DNA from: Pseudomonas guariconensis
GTDB taxonomy: Bacteria; Pseudomonadota; Gammaproteobacteria; Pseudomonadales; Pseudomonadaceae
Assembly: GCF_015680235.1 (NCBI RefSeq)
Contig: NZ_JADLJL010000010.1
Span: 1 to 64,000, forward strand
Length of the DNA: 64,000 nt
Reading direction: 5' to 3'
This document shows, one piece after another, positions 32,367 through 41,667 of this stretch (positions are counted from its first letter, which is position 1; the number at the start of each line of letters is the position of its first letter). The notes beneath the pieces are model-generated. The model was given only the letters and a program-made list of their open reading frames with translations. It did no database searches and had not been told where the DNA came from. A program made the position numbers and the translations under genes.

Positions 32367-33791
32367 ATGAACACAACCAGCAGTACCGCCTATAACTACA
32401 AGGTGGTCCGCCAATTCGCCATCATGACGGTGGTGTGGGGAATCGTCGGGATGGGGCTCGGCGTATTCATCGCCGCACAGCTCGTCTGGCCCGCCCTCAA
32501 CTTCGACCTCCCATGGACCAGCTTCGGCCGCCTGCGACCACTGCACACCAATGCGGTGATCTTCGCCTTCGGCGGCTGCGCCTTGTTCGCCACCTCCTAT
32601 TATTCGGTGCAACGCACCTGCCAGACCACCTTGTTCGCGCCACGCCTGGCGGCGTTCACGTTCTGGGGCTGGCAACTGGTGATCCTGCTGGCAGCCATCA
32701 CCCTGCCGCTGGGCTACACCAGCTCCAAGGAGTACGCCGAGCTGGAATGGCCGATCGACATCCTGATCACCATCGTCTGGGTCGCCTACGCCGTGGTGTT
32801 CTTCGGCACACTGATCAAGCGCAACACCAAGCACATCTACGTCGGCAACTGGTTCTACGGTGGCTTCATCCTCACCGTGGCGATGCTGCACATCGTCAAC
32901 AACCTGGAAATGCCGGTCAGCCTGACCAAGTCCTACTCGCTGTACGCCGGCGCCACCGACGCGATGGTGCAATGGTGGTACGGCCACAACGCCGTAGGCT
33001 TCTTCCTGACTGCAGGCTTCCTGGGCATGATGTACTACTACGTGCCCAAGCAGGCCGAGCGCCCGGTGTATTCCTATCGCCTGTCGATCGTGCACTTCTG
33101 GGCGCTGATCACCCTGTACATCTGGGCCGGCCCGCACCATTTGCACTACACCGCGCTGCCTGACTGGGCGCAGTCGCTGGGCATGATCATGTCGCTGATC
33201 CTCCTGGCCCCGAGCTGGGGCGGCATGATCAACGGCATGATGACCCTCTCCGGGGCCTGGCACAAACTGCGCAGCGACCCGATCCTGCGTTTCCTGGTGG
33301 TGTCGCTGGCCTTCTACGGCATGTCCACCTTCGAAGGCCCGATGATGGCCATCAAGACCGTCAACGCCCTCTCCCACTACACCGACTGGACCATCGGCCA
33401 TGTCCATGCCGGCGCCCTCGGCTGGGTGGCGATGATCTCCATCGGCGCGCTGTACCACACCATCCCGAAAGTGTTCGGCAAGGAGCGCATGTACAGCATC
33501 GGCCTGATCAACGCGCACTTCTGGCTGGCGACCATCGGCACCGTGCTGTACATCGCCTCGATGTGGGTCAACGGCATCGCTCAGGGCCTGATGTGGCGTG
33601 CGGTCAATGCCGACGGCACGCTCACCTACTCCTTCGTCGAGACCCTGGTGGCCAGCCACCCAGGTTTCATCGTCCGCTTCGTCGGCGGCGCGATCTTCCT
33701 CACCGGCATGCTGCTGATGGCCTGGAACACTTGGCGCACCGTGCGTGCACCCGCCACTGCCGCCGCCCCTGCGAACGCCCAGCTGGCCTGA
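32367..33791 (+). CDS. ccoN: cbb3-type cytochrome oxidase subunit I (copy 1)
   Basis: A 474-residue haem-copper oxidase core subunit with about 12 TM helices. [14 protein letters not shown] and [15 protein letters not shown] carry the CuB/high-spin haem ligands, and [16 protein letters not shown] carries further His. The ATG at 32367 ([12 protein letters not shown]) is preferred over a GTG at 32349. It is the first gene of ccoNOQP-1, preceded by an ANR box, and is highly similar to the copy at 35982. Confidence 0.97.
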   Translation: MNTTSSTAYNYKVVRQFAIMTVVWGIVGMGLGVFIAAQLVWPALNFDLPWTSFGRLRPLHTNAVIFAFGGCALFATSYYSVQRTCQTTLFAPRLAAFTFWGWQLVILLAAITLPLGYTSSKEYAELEWPIDILITIVWVAYAVVFFGTLIKRNTKHIYVGNWFYGGFILTVAMLHIVNNLEMPVSLTKSYSLYAGATDAMVQWWYGHNAVGFFLTAGFLGMMYYYVPKQAERPVYSYRLSIVHFWALITLYIWAGPHHLHYTALPDWAQSLGMIMSLILLAPSWGGMINGMMTLSGAWHKLRSDPILRFLVVSLAFYGMSTFEGPMMAIKTVNALSHYTDWTIGHVHAGALGWVAMISIGALYHTIPKVFGKERMYSIGLINAHFWLATIGTVLYIASMWVNGIAQGLMWRAVNADGTLTYSFVETLVASHPGFIVRFVGGAIFLTGMLLMAWNTWRTVRAPATAAAPANAQLA

Positions 33792-33804
33792 GGAGACAAG
33801 CCTG

Positions 33805-34413
33805 ATGAAACACGAAGTCATCGAGAAAAACGTAGGCCTGCTGGCACTGCTGATGGTGTTTGCCGTCAGCATCGGCGGCCTGACCCAGATCGTCCCGTTG
33901 TTCTTCCAGGACGTGACCAACAAGCCAGTCGAAGGCATGAAACCCTACACCGCCCTGCAGCTCGAAGGCCGCGACATCTACATCCGCGAAGGTTGCGTAG
34001 GCTGCCACTCGCAGATGATCCGCCCGTTCCGCGCCGAGACCGAGCGCTACGGCCACTACTCGGTCGCCGGCGAAAGCGTCTGGGACCACCCGTTCCTGTG
34101 GGGCTCCAAGCGTACCGGGCCTGACCTGGCCCGCGTCGGCGGCCGCTACTCCGACGACTGGCACCGCGCGCACCTGTACAACCCGCGCAACGTCGTGCCG
34201 GAGTCGAAGATGCCGTCCTACCCATGGCTGGTCGCACAGAAGGTCGACGACAGCCACACCGACACCAAGATGCGCACCCTGCGCACCCTCGGTGTGCCCT
34301 ACACCGACGAGGACATCGCCGGTGCCCGCGATGCGGTCAAGGGCAAGACCGAAATGGACGCCCTGGTGGCCTACCTGCAGGTGCTGGGCACCTCGATCAA
34401 GAACAAGAGGTAA
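33805..34413 (+). CDS. ccoO: cbb3 oxidase monohaem subunit CcoO (copy 1)
   Basis: A 202-residue membrane-anchored c-type cytochrome. There is one N-terminal TM (about 10-30) and the haem c motif CVGCH within [17 protein letters not shown]. Start ATG 33805 after GAGGAGACAAG. Bases 33959-34139 are identical to the second copy. Same length as copy 2. Confidence 0.97.
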   Translation: MKHEVIEKNVGLLALLMVFAVSIGGLTQIVPLFFQDVTNKPVEGMKPYTALQLEGRDIYIREGCVGCHSQMIRPFRAETERYGHYSVAGESVWDHPFLWGSKRTGPDLARVGGRYSDDWHRAHLYNPRNVVPESKMPSYPWLVAQKVDDSHTDTKMRTLRTLGVPYTDEDIAGARDAVKGKTEMDALVAYLQVLGTSIKNKR

Positions 34414-34416
34414 GCG

Positions 34417-34611
34417 ATGGAACTGTCACTGGATATCGGCATGATCCGCGGCCTGGGCACGTTGATGGTGATGATCGCCTTCATCGGCCTGAGCCTGTGG
34501 GTGTTCAACCGTCGCCGCGACCGCGACTTCGCCGAAGCGCGCCTGCTGCCCTTCGTCGATGACCGCCTGCCCCCAGCCGGGCAGGAACCTGCCACAAGGA
34601 GTAACCAGTAA
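34417..34611 (+). CDS. ccoQ: cbb3 oxidase small subunit CcoQ (copy 1)
   Basis: A 64-residue protein with one TM (about 12-30) followed by [17 protein letters not shown], the usual CcoQ tail. CcoQ stabilises the assembled oxidase. It starts 3 bases after ccoO and its stop overlaps the ccoP start (TAATG). Confidence 0.92.
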   Translation: MELSLDIGMIRGLGTLMVMIAFIGLSLWVFNRRRDRDFAEARLLPFVDDRLPPAGQEPATRSNQ

Positions 34612-35552
34612 TGACCACCTTCTGGAGTACGTACATCAGCGTACTGACCCTCGGCAGCCTCATCGGCCTGACCTGGCTGCTGCTCGGCACCCGCAAGGGC
34701 CAGAGCAGGAACACCACCGATCAAACCATGGGCCACAGCTTCGATGGCATCGAGGAATACGACAACCCGCTGCCCAAGTGGTGGTTCTGGCTGTTCGTCG
34801 GCACCCTGGTGTTCGCGGTCGGATACCTGATCCTCTACCCGGGCCTCGGCAACTGGAAAGGCGTGCTGCCGGGTTATGAAAATGGCTGGACCCAGGTCAA
34901 CGAATGGCAGAAGGAAATGGACAAGGCCGACGCCAAGTTCGGACCGATCTTCGCCAAGTACGCCGCCATGCCCCTGGAAGACGTGGCCAAGGACCCGCAA
35001 GCGCTGAAGATGGGCAGCCGCCTGTTCGCCTCGAACTGCTCGGTGTGCCACGGCTCCGACGCCAAAGGCGCCTACGGCTTCCCCAACCTCACCGACAAGG
35101 ACTGGCGTTGGGGCGGCGAGCCGGAGACCATCAAGGCCTCGATCATGGATGGACGCCACGGCGTGATGCCGGGCTGGGCCGAGGTAATCGGCGAACAAGG
35201 CGTGGCCGACGTCGCCGCCTTCGTGCTGACCAACCTGGATGGCCGTAGCCTGCCGCAAGGCGCCAAGGCCGACCCGGCCAAGGGCCAGGAAATCTTCGCC
35301 GCCAACTGCGTGGCCTGCCACGGGCCTGAAGGCAAAGGCACCCCTGCCATGGGCGCGCCGGACCTGACCCACCCGCAGGCGTTCATCTACGGCTCGAGCT
35401 TCGCCCAGCTGCAGCAGACCATCCGCTACGGTCGCCAGGGCCAAATGCCAGCCCAGCGTGAATTGCAGGGCAACGATAAGGTCCACCTGCTGGCGGCCTA
35501 TGTCTACAGCCTCTCGCAGGACGACACGGCCGAAACCGTGACTGTCAAATAA
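34611..35552 (+). CDS. ccoP: cbb3 oxidase dihaem subunit CcoP (copy 1)
   Basis: A 313-residue dihaem cytochrome c subunit. It has two N-terminal TM helices (about 5-25 and 58-80), then two haem c motifs, CSVCHG and CVACHG, each with a downstream Met region ([15 protein letters not shown]). It receives electrons from soluble cytochromes and passes them to CcoO. It lacks a roughly 13-residue insertion present in copy 2 after the second TM. Last gene of the operon. Confidence 0.97.
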   Translation: MTTFWSTYISVLTLGSLIGLTWLLLGTRKGQSRNTTDQTMGHSFDGIEEYDNPLPKWWFWLFVGTLVFAVGYLILYPGLGNWKGVLPGYENGWTQVNEWQKEMDKADAKFGPIFAKYAAMPLEDVAKDPQALKMGSRLFASNCSVCHGSDAKGAYGFPNLTDKDWRWGGEPETIKASIMDGRHGVMPGWAEVIGEQGVADVAAFVLTNLDGRSLPQGAKADPAKGQEIFAANCVACHGPEGKGTPAMGAPDLTHPQAFIYGSSFAQLQQTIRYGRQGQMPAQRELQGNDKVHLLAAYVYSLSQDDTAETVTVK

Positions 35553-35556
35553 CACC

Positions 35557-35628
35557 CCTTCGCGGGCAAATCCTCTCCCACAGGGTTGGCGCTAATCCCT
35601 GTGGGAGCTGGCTTGCCCGCGAAAGGGC
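35557..35628. repeat. Inverted REP pair between the cco operons
   Basis: TTCGCGGGCAAATCCTCTCC and GGAGCTGGCTTGCCCGCGAA face each other around a short centre, immediately after ccoP-1. The remaining bases 35629-35981 hold the presumptive ccoN-2 promoter region. Confidence 0.8.
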
Positions 35629-35801
35629 TGCCCCCGCAATACCCCCTGCCCAACCTACCCTCCCTTGCACCCCCCTCGAACAGAACTAAGCTTGTTGCCT
35701 CATATAGGCTTCGCTCACAACGAGCGGAGCAGATGTGGCGCATGGCCTGTCGCCGCTCTAGAAAAAAGCTTGACCGATCGATCAGAAAAAGTCGAAAAAC
35801 G

Positions 35802-35833
35802 GTACACATTACAAACATTTATTTGTGTACAAT
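35802..35833. promoter_or_regulatory. Inverted repeat and -10 upstream of ccoNOQP-2
   Basis: GTACACA (35802-35808) is inverted at TGTGTAC (35824-35830), with a nested ACAAA/TTTGT pair inside. The right arm runs into TACAAT (35828-35833), a good -10. The -35 is weak, as expected for an activated or repressed promoter. The start near 35840 leaves a leader of about 140 bases. The bound protein is unknown; there is no canonical ANR box here. Confidence 0.45.
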
Positions 35834-35981
35834 CATCCAGCCCCTAAACCGCGGGACGGTGGTGGAAAGGGCCTGGACACGGGTCGGCGCAAGCATCCTT
35901 GCGTTGCCATAACCCTAGTGGTTATCGATACTGGCGCCGATTTTCGACCAACAAGAACACCCTAAACCGTGGAACCTTAGA

Positions 35982-37424
35982 ATGAGCACTGCAATCAGTC
36001 CGACTGCTTATAACTATAAGGTCGTCCGCCAGTTCGCCATCATGACGGTGGTCTGGGGGATCCTTGGCATGGGGCTCGGCGTCTTCATCGCCTCGCAACT
36101 GGTATGGCCCCAGCTGAACCTGGACCTGCCATGGACGAGCTTCGGCCGCCTTCGCCCGCTGCACACCAACCTGGTGATCTTCGCCTTCGGGGGTTGCGCA
36201 CTGTTCGCCACCTCCTACTACGTGGTGCAGCGCACCTGCCAGACCCGGCTGATCTCCGACAGCATGGCCGCCTTCACCTTCTGGGGTTGGCAGGCGGTGA
36301 TCGTCGGCGCCCTGATCACCCTGCCGATGGGCTACACCACCACCAAGGAATACGCCGAGCTCGAGTGGCCGCTGGCGATCCTGCTGGCCATCGTCTGGGT
36401 CACCTACGGCTTGGTGTTCTTCGGCACCATCGTCAAGCGCAAGACCAAGCACATCTATGTCGGCAACTGGTTCTACGGTGGCTTCATCGTGGTCACGGCG
36501 ATGCTGCACATCGTCAACCACATGTCCCTGCCGGTCAGCTGGTTCAAATCGTACTCGGCCTACTCCGGCGCCACCGACGCGATGATCCAGTGGTGGTACG
36601 GCCACAACGCCGTGGGCTTCTTCCTGACCACCGGTTTCCTGGGCATGATGTACTACTTCGTACCCAAGCAGGCCGAACGCCCGATCTACTCGTATCGCCT
36701 GTCGATCGTGCACTTCTGGGCGCTGATCACCCTGTACATCTGGGCCGGCCCGCACCACCTGCACTACACCGCGCTGCCTGACTGGGCACAGTCGCTGGGC
36801 ATGGTGATGTCGATCATCCTGCTGGCCCCGAGCTGGGGCGGCATGATCAACGGCATGATGACCCTCTCCGGGGCCTGGCACAAACTGCGCACCGACCCGA
36901 TCCTGCGTTTCCTGGTGGTGTCGCTGGCCTTCTACGGCATGTCCACCTTCGAAGGCCCAATGATGGCCATCAAGACGGTCAACTCGCTGTCGCACTACAC
37001 CGACTGGACCATCGGCCATGTCCACGCCGGCGCGCTCGGCTGGGTGGCGATGATCTCCATCGGCTCGGTCTACCACATGATTCCCAAGCTCTACGGCCGC
37101 CAGCAGATGCACAGCGTCGGCCTGATCAACGCGCACTTCTGGCTGGCGACCATCGGCACCGTGCTGTACATCGCCTCGATGTGGGTCAACGGCATCACCC
37201 AGGGCCTGATGTGGCGCGCCATCAACGACGACGGCACCCTCACCTACTCCTTCGTCGAAGCCCTCCAGGCCAGCCACCCGGGCTACATCGTCCGTGCCCT
37301 GGGCGGTGCGTTCTTCGCCTCCGGCATGCTGCTGATGGCTTACAACGTCTACCGCACCGTCCGCGCCTCGAAGCCGGCAGAGGCTGAGGAAGCCGCCAAG
37401 ATCGTCGTCGTGGGAGCTCACTGA
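35982..37424 (+). CDS. ccoN: cbb3-type cytochrome oxidase subunit I (copy 2)
   Basis: A 480-residue core subunit with the same ligand motifs as copy 1 ([39 protein letters not shown]). It differs mostly in the N-terminal half and in its C-terminal tail ([14 protein letters not shown]). ATG at 35982; its stop overlaps the ccoO-2 start (TGATG). It probably forms a separate cbb3 isoform with different regulation. Confidence 0.97.
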   Translation: MSTAISPTAYNYKVVRQFAIMTVVWGILGMGLGVFIASQLVWPQLNLDLPWTSFGRLRPLHTNLVIFAFGGCALFATSYYVVQRTCQTRLISDSMAAFTFWGWQAVIVGALITLPMGYTTTKEYAELEWPLAILLAIVWVTYGLVFFGTIVKRKTKHIYVGNWFYGGFIVVTAMLHIVNHMSLPVSWFKSYSAYSGATDAMIQWWYGHNAVGFFLTTGFLGMMYYFVPKQAERPIYSYRLSIVHFWALITLYIWAGPHHLHYTALPDWAQSLGMVMSIILLAPSWGGMINGMMTLSGAWHKLRTDPILRFLVVSLAFYGMSTFEGPMMAIKTVNSLSHYTDWTIGHVHAGALGWVAMISIGSVYHMIPKLYGRQQMHSVGLINAHFWLATIGTVLYIASMWVNGITQGLMWRAINDDGTLTYSFVEALQASHPGYIVRALGGAFFASGMLLMAYNVYRTVRASKPAEAEEAAKIVVVGAH

Positions 37425-38032
37425 TGAAACACGAAGCAGTCGAGAAGAATATCGGCCTGCTGGCCTTCTTCATGGTCATCGCCGTCAGCGTCGGTGGCCT
37501 GACCCAGATCGTCCCGCTGTTCTTCCAGGACGTGACCAACAAGCCGGTCGAGGGCATGAAGCCGCGAACCGCGCTGGAGCTCGAAGGCCGCGACATCTAC
37601 ATCCGCGAAGGTTGCGTAGGCTGCCACTCGCAGATGATCCGCCCGTTCCGCGCCGAGACCGAGCGCTACGGCCACTACTCGGTCGCCGGCGAAAGCGTCT
37701 GGGACCACCCGTTCCTGTGGGGCTCCAAGCGTACCGGGCCTGACCTGGCCCGCGTCGGTGGCCGCTACTCCGACGACTGGCACCGCGCACACCTGTACAA
37801 CCCGCGCAACGTGGTACCGGAATCGAAGATGCCGTCCTACCCGTGGCTGGTCGAGAACAAGCTCGACGGCAAGGATACGCCGAAGAAGATGGAAGTCTTG
37901 CGCACCCTGGGCGTGCCCTACACCGACGAGGACATCGCCGGCGCCCGCGACGCGGTCAAGGGCAAGACCGAGATGGACGCCATCGTGGCGTACCTGCAAG
38001 GCCTTGGCACCATCATCAAGAGCAAGCGGTGA
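37424..38032 (+). CDS. ccoO: cbb3 oxidase monohaem subunit CcoO (copy 2)
   Basis: A 202-residue monohaem subunit with an N-terminal TM and CVGCH. It is nearly the same protein as copy 1, with differences concentrated at the start and in the region [18 protein letters not shown]. The stretch 37578-37758 is base-for-base identical to copy 1. Confidence 0.97.
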   Translation: MKHEAVEKNIGLLAFFMVIAVSVGGLTQIVPLFFQDVTNKPVEGMKPRTALELEGRDIYIREGCVGCHSQMIRPFRAETERYGHYSVAGESVWDHPFLWGSKRTGPDLARVGGRYSDDWHRAHLYNPRNVVPESKMPSYPWLVENKLDGKDTPKKMEVLRTLGVPYTDEDIAGARDAVKGKTEMDAIVAYLQGLGTIIKSKR

Positions 38033-38037
38033 CACTG

Positions 38038-38235
38038 ATGGATATCGGGATGATTCGCGGCCTGGGCACCGTCGTGGTGATGGTGGCCTTCGTTGGCCTG
38101 GCGCTGTGGGTGTTCAACCCACGGCGCAAGAAGGAATTCGACGAGGCGACCCGGTTGCCGTTCGCCGATGACCCCGAGGCCAGCCAGCACGTCGAGCAAG
38201 CGCAAGCGAAAGCTTCTAGGAGCAACGAACAATGA
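38038..38235 (+). CDS. ccoQ: cbb3 oxidase small subunit CcoQ (copy 2)
   Basis: 65 residues from ATG 38038: a TM helix ([21 protein letters not shown]), then [19 protein letters not shown] and a Gln/Ala-rich tail. An in-frame GTG at 38029 overlapping the ccoO stop (GTGA), with AGAG upstream, would add VTL and align better with copy 1. The stop overlaps the ccoP-2 ATG. Confidence 0.9.
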   Translation: MDIGMIRGLGTVVVMVAFVGLALWVFNPRRKKEFDEATRLPFADDPEASQHVEQAQAKASRSNEQ

Positions 38236-39212
38236 CAACCTTCTGGAGTCTGTACGTCACCGTCCTGACCCTGGGCACCATCTTCTCTCTGACCTGGCTG
38301 TTGCTTTCCACTCGCAAGGGCCAGCGCGAGGAAGCCACCGACGAGACCGTCGGCCATGCCTTCGACGGTATCGAGGAATACGACAACCCGCTGCCCAAAT
38401 GGTGGTTCTGGCTGTTCGTCGGCACCATCGTGTTCGCCCTGGGCTACCTGGTGCTTTACCCGGGCCTGGGTAACTGGAAAGGCATCCTGCCGGGCTACCA
38501 GTACCTGGATAACGAGAAGAAGACCGAGTTCGCCAACGGCCAACCAGGCTGGACCGGCGTGCACGAGTGGGAAAAGGAAATGGCCAAGGCCGACGCCCGC
38601 TTCGGGCCGATCTTCGCCAAGTTCGCCGCCATGCCCATCGAGGAAGTGGCCAAGGACCCGCAAGCGCTGAAGATGGGGGGCCGCCTGTTCGCCTCCAACT
38701 GCTCGGTGTGCCACGGCTCCGACGCCAAGGGCGCCTACGGCTTCCCCAACCTGACCGATAACGACTGGCGCTGGGGCGGCGAGCCGGAGACCATCAAGAC
38801 CACCATCATGAATGGTCGCCACGGCGTGATGCCGGCCTGGGCCGAGGTGCTCGGCGAGCAGGGCGTGGCCGACGTCGCCGCCTTCGTGTTGACCAACCTG
38901 GACGGGCGCAGCCTGCCGGAAGGCGCCAAGGCCGACCCGGCCAATGGCCAGAAGCTATTCGCCGCCAACTGCGTAGCCTGCCACGGCCCCGAGGGCAAGG
39001 GCACCCCAGCCATGGGCGCGCCGAACCTGACCCACCCGCAGGCGTTCATCTACGGCTCGAGCTTCGCCCAGCTGCAACAGACCATCCGCTACGGTCGCCA
39101 GGGGCAGATGCCAGCCCAGGCGCAGATGCAGGGCAACGACAAGGTCCACCTGCTGGCGGCCTACGTCTACAGCCTCTCGCACCAGGAACAGGAAACGGCC
39201 AAGGCCGAGTGA
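38232..39212 (+). CDS. ccoP: cbb3 oxidase dihaem subunit CcoP (copy 2)
   Basis: 326 residues, two N-terminal TM helices and the two haem c motifs CSVCHG and CVACHG. Relative to copy 1 it has about 13 extra residues ([14 protein letters not shown]) in the linker after the second TM. It is last in ccoNOQP-2, followed by a terminator. Confidence 0.97.
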   Translation: MTTFWSLYVTVLTLGTIFSLTWLLLSTRKGQREEATDETVGHAFDGIEEYDNPLPKWWFWLFVGTIVFALGYLVLYPGLGNWKGILPGYQYLDNEKKTEFANGQPGWTGVHEWEKEMAKADARFGPIFAKFAAMPIEEVAKDPQALKMGGRLFASNCSVCHGSDAKGAYGFPNLTDNDWRWGGEPETIKTTIMNGRHGVMPAWAEVLGEQGVADVAAFVLTNLDGRSLPEGAKADPANGQKLFAANCVACHGPEGKGTPAMGAPNLTHPQAFIYGSSFAQLQQTIRYGRQGQMPAQAQMQGNDKVHLLAAYVYSLSHQEQETAKAE

Positions 39213-39223
39213 GTGTGTGACCC

Positions 39224-39256
39224 AGGCCCCGCCAGCGACCCTGCCGGGGCCTTTTT
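39224..39256 (+). terminator. Rho-independent terminator after ccoP-2
   Basis: GGCCCCG pairs with CGGGGCC across a 13-base loop and is followed by TTTTTCTT. It separates the structural operon from the ccoG assembly genes. Confidence 0.8.
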
Positions 39257-39288
39257 CTTGAGCAGGGTTCGGCGTTGCCTGTTCTGGC

Positions 39289-39344
39289 ACTATCGCCGGC
39301 AAGCCGGCTCCCACAGATTCGGAGTGGGAGCCGACTTGCCGGCG
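39289..39344. repeat. Inverted REP pair before ccoG
   Basis: TCGCCGGCAAGCCGGCTCCC and GGGAGCCGACTTGCCGGCGA form a hairpin. The rest of the 348-base gap to ccoG (39345-39560) must carry the ccoG promoter; I see no confident hexamers. Confidence 0.8.
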
Positions 39345-39560
39345 ATGAAGCCAGACAATTTCAACCGCTTGATGACTTGAATCAATTGACAGCAGCCTTT
39401 ACACGATCCACACCATAAACCCAATGCGACTAAAGGTCGCGGCGCGCTCCCTGCCTGCCAGCACAGGCGTATCATGGGCCGCAGAGCGCTAGCAGAATGC
39501 GCAGGACTGCGGCCGGCACGTACTGGCCGCGGCATTTCTCCACTGCCGTGGGACACGATG

Positions 39561-40976
39561 ATGAGCAAGCAAATTCCGGTACATGATGTCACCCCACCCG
39601 CCAAGAAAGGCCAGGAATCCCTCGACCTCTATGCCTCCCGGGAAAAGATCTACACCCGCGCCTTCACCGGCGTGTTCCGCAGGCTGCGGATGGTCGGCGG
39701 GGCGATCCTGTTCCTGCTCTACTTCGGCACCGTGTGGCTGAACTGGGGTGACCACCAAGCCGTGTGGTGGAACCTGCCCGAGCGCAAGTTCTATATTTTC
39801 GGCGCCACCATCTGGCCCCAGGACTTCATCCTGCTCTCGGGCCTGCTGATCGTCGCCGCCTTCGGCCTGTTCTTCATCACCGTGTTCGCCGGTCGTGTAT
39901 GGTGCGGCTATACCTGCCCGCAAAGCGTCTGGACCTGGATCTTCATGTGGTGCGAGAAAGTCACCGAGGGCGACCGCAACCAACGCATGAAGCTGGACAA
40001 GGCGCCGATGAGCGCCAACAAGCTGCTGCGCAAGACCGCCAAGCACAGCCTATGGTTGCTGATCGGTTTCGTCACCGGCATGACCTTCGTCGGCTATTTC
40101 TCGCCGATTCGCGAACTGGTCAGCGAGTTCTTCACAGGCCAAGCCGATGGCTGGGCCTACTTCTGGGTCGGTTTCTTCACCCTCGCCACCTATGGCAATG
40201 CCGGCTGGCTGCGGGAGCAGGTGTGCGTGCACATGTGCCCGTACGCACGCTTCCAGAGCGTGATGTTCGACAAGGATACCCTGATCGTTTCCTACGACCC
40301 GCGCCGCGGCGAAACCCGCGGACCACGCAAGAAGGACATGGATTACAAGGCCAAGGGCCTGGGCGACTGCATCGATTGCACCATGTGCGTACAGGTCTGC
40401 CCGACCGGCATCGACATCCGTGATGGCCTGCAGATCGAATGCATCGGCTGCGCGGCGTGCATCGACGCCTGCGACAACATCATGGAGAAGATGAACTACC
40501 CCAAGGGCCTGATCAGCTATACCACCGAGCACAACCTGTCCGGGCAGAAGACCCATATGCTGCGCCCGCGCCTGATCGGTTACGCCTTGGTACTGCTGGT
40601 GATGATCGGCCTGCTGGTCACCGCGTTCGCCACCCGTTCGCTGGTGGGCTTCGACGTCAGCAAGGACCGCGTGCTGTACCGCGAGAATGCCCAAGGGCGA
40701 ATCGAGAACGTGTACAGCCTCAAGGTCATGAACAAAGACCAGCGCGACCATGTTTACGTGCTCGATGCCGCCGGCCTGCCAGGCCTGCAGCTCGAAGGGC
40801 ACCGCGAGGTGCGAGTCGCCGCCGGCGATATCGTCAGCCTGCCGGTGCAATTGTCGGTCGCCCCCGAGCAATTGCCCTCGACCACCAACGAAATCACCTT
40901 CACCCTCAAGGACGCCGATGACAGCGCCACCCAGGTTGAAGCCAAGAGCCGTTTCATCGGCCCGCAAATCCGCTGA
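39561..40976 (+). CDS. ccoG: Cytochrome oxidase assembly Fe-S protein CcoG (RdxA/FixG)
   Basis: A 471-residue membrane protein with about five TM helices, a CGYTCPQSVW motif, and a ferredoxin-like domain (CIDCTMCVQVCPTG and CIGCAACIDACDN) for two [4Fe-4S] clusters. A C-terminal periplasmic Ig-like domain follows. CcoG reduces Cu(II) for delivery to the cbb3 CuB site in characterised bacteria. The start ATG 39561 (MSKQIPVHD) is chosen; the frame is open further upstream. First gene of a ccoGHIS-like set. Confidence 0.95.
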   Translation: MSKQIPVHDVTPPAKKGQESLDLYASREKIYTRAFTGVFRRLRMVGGAILFLLYFGTVWLNWGDHQAVWWNLPERKFYIFGATIWPQDFILLSGLLIVAAFGLFFITVFAGRVWCGYTCPQSVWTWIFMWCEKVTEGDRNQRMKLDKAPMSANKLLRKTAKHSLWLLIGFVTGMTFVGYFSPIRELVSEFFTGQADGWAYFWVGFFTLATYGNAGWLREQVCVHMCPYARFQSVMFDKDTLIVSYDPRRGETRGPRKKDMDYKAKGLGDCIDCTMCVQVCPTGIDIRDGLQIECIGCAACIDACDNIMEKMNYPKGLISYTTEHNLSGQKTHMLRPRLIGYALVLLVMIGLLVTAFATRSLVGFDVSKDRVLYRENAQGRIENVYSLKVMNKDQRDHVYVLDAAGLPGLQLEGHREVRVAAGDIVSLPVQLSVAPEQLPSTTNEITFTLKDADDSATQVEAKSRFIGPQIR

Positions 40977-40987
40977 GAGAGAACGAC

Positions 40988-41518
40988 ATGCCTGCCGCAA
41001 CCGCCGCCAGCCCATGGTACAAGCACCTCTGGCCCTGGATCATCATCGGCATCCTGACCACCTCGGTCTGCCTGAGCCTGACCATGGTCAGCATTGCCGT
41101 GCGCAACCCGGACAACCTGGTGAACGACAACTACTACGAGGCCGGCAAGGGCATCAACCGTTCCCTGGACCGGGAACTGCTGGCCCAGACCCTCAACCTC
41201 AAGGCCAGCGTGCATCTGGACGAGCTGACCGGCGAAGTCCAGGTGCGCCTGAGCGGCGACAGCGACCCGCAGGCGCTGGAACTGAACCTGATCTCACCGA
41301 CCCAGCCGGAGCGCGACCGCAAGGTGCAACTGGCCCGTGTCGAGCCAGGCCGTTATGTCGGCCAGCTGGAAGACAAGGTCGAAGGCCGGCGCTTCGTCGA
41401 GCTGCTGGGCAACCAGGACGGTCGCGTGTGGCGGCTGTTCGAGGAGGAGAAAGTCGCCCATGGGGTGAACCTGGAACTGGGCGATGAGGCCCTGCAGGGT
41501 GCCGAGCACCAGGAATAG
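40988..41518 (+). CDS. ccoH: FixH/CcoH family protein
   Basis: A 176-residue protein with one N-terminal TM (WPWIIIGILTTSVCLSLTMV) followed by a periplasmic domain containing NPDNLVNDNYYEAGKGINR, the FixH signature. CcoH stabilises cbb3 assembly intermediates in studied species. It begins 11 bases after ccoG. Confidence 0.92.
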   Translation: MPAATAASPWYKHLWPWIIIGILTTSVCLSLTMVSIAVRNPDNLVNDNYYEAGKGINRSLDRELLAQTLNLKASVHLDELTGEVQVRLSGDSDPQALELNLISPTQPERDRKVQLARVEPGRYVGQLEDKVEGRRFVELLGNQDGRVWRLFEEEKVAHGVNLELGDEALQGAEHQE

Positions 41519-41533
41519 CGACACCGCCTCGCA

Positions 41534-41633
41534 CCTTGTGGGAGCGGGCTTGTCCCGCGATGGCGTCGGCCCGGCTAAAGGAGGTGCCCGAGCCGACGCC
41601 ATCGCGGGGCAAGCCCGCTCCCACAGGGTCGAT
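41534..41633. repeat. Inverted REP pair between ccoH and ccoI
   Basis: GTGGGAGCGGGCTTGTCCCG and CGGGGCAAGCCCGCTCCCAC form a long palindrome with the inner arms GGCGTCGGC and GCCGACGCC. It sits inside what otherwise looks like one operon, so it may lower expression of the downstream genes. Confidence 0.88.
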
Positions 41634-41667
41634 GCAAACCTGAAGATTTGCGTAAGGCAACAATTCG

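Noticed and set aside
35770..35785. TTGACCGATCGATCAG before ccoN-2 as an ANR box
   Set aside because: The half sites are separated by six bases rather than four, and one half is off consensus. It would sit near -62 of the predicted start, which is tempting, but the spacing is wrong for FNR-type dimers.
39372..39385. ATGACTTGAATCAA upstream of ccoG as an ANR box
   Set aside because: Only one half site is good (eight of ten overall) and no -10 lies at the expected distance. Kept as a weak possibility only.
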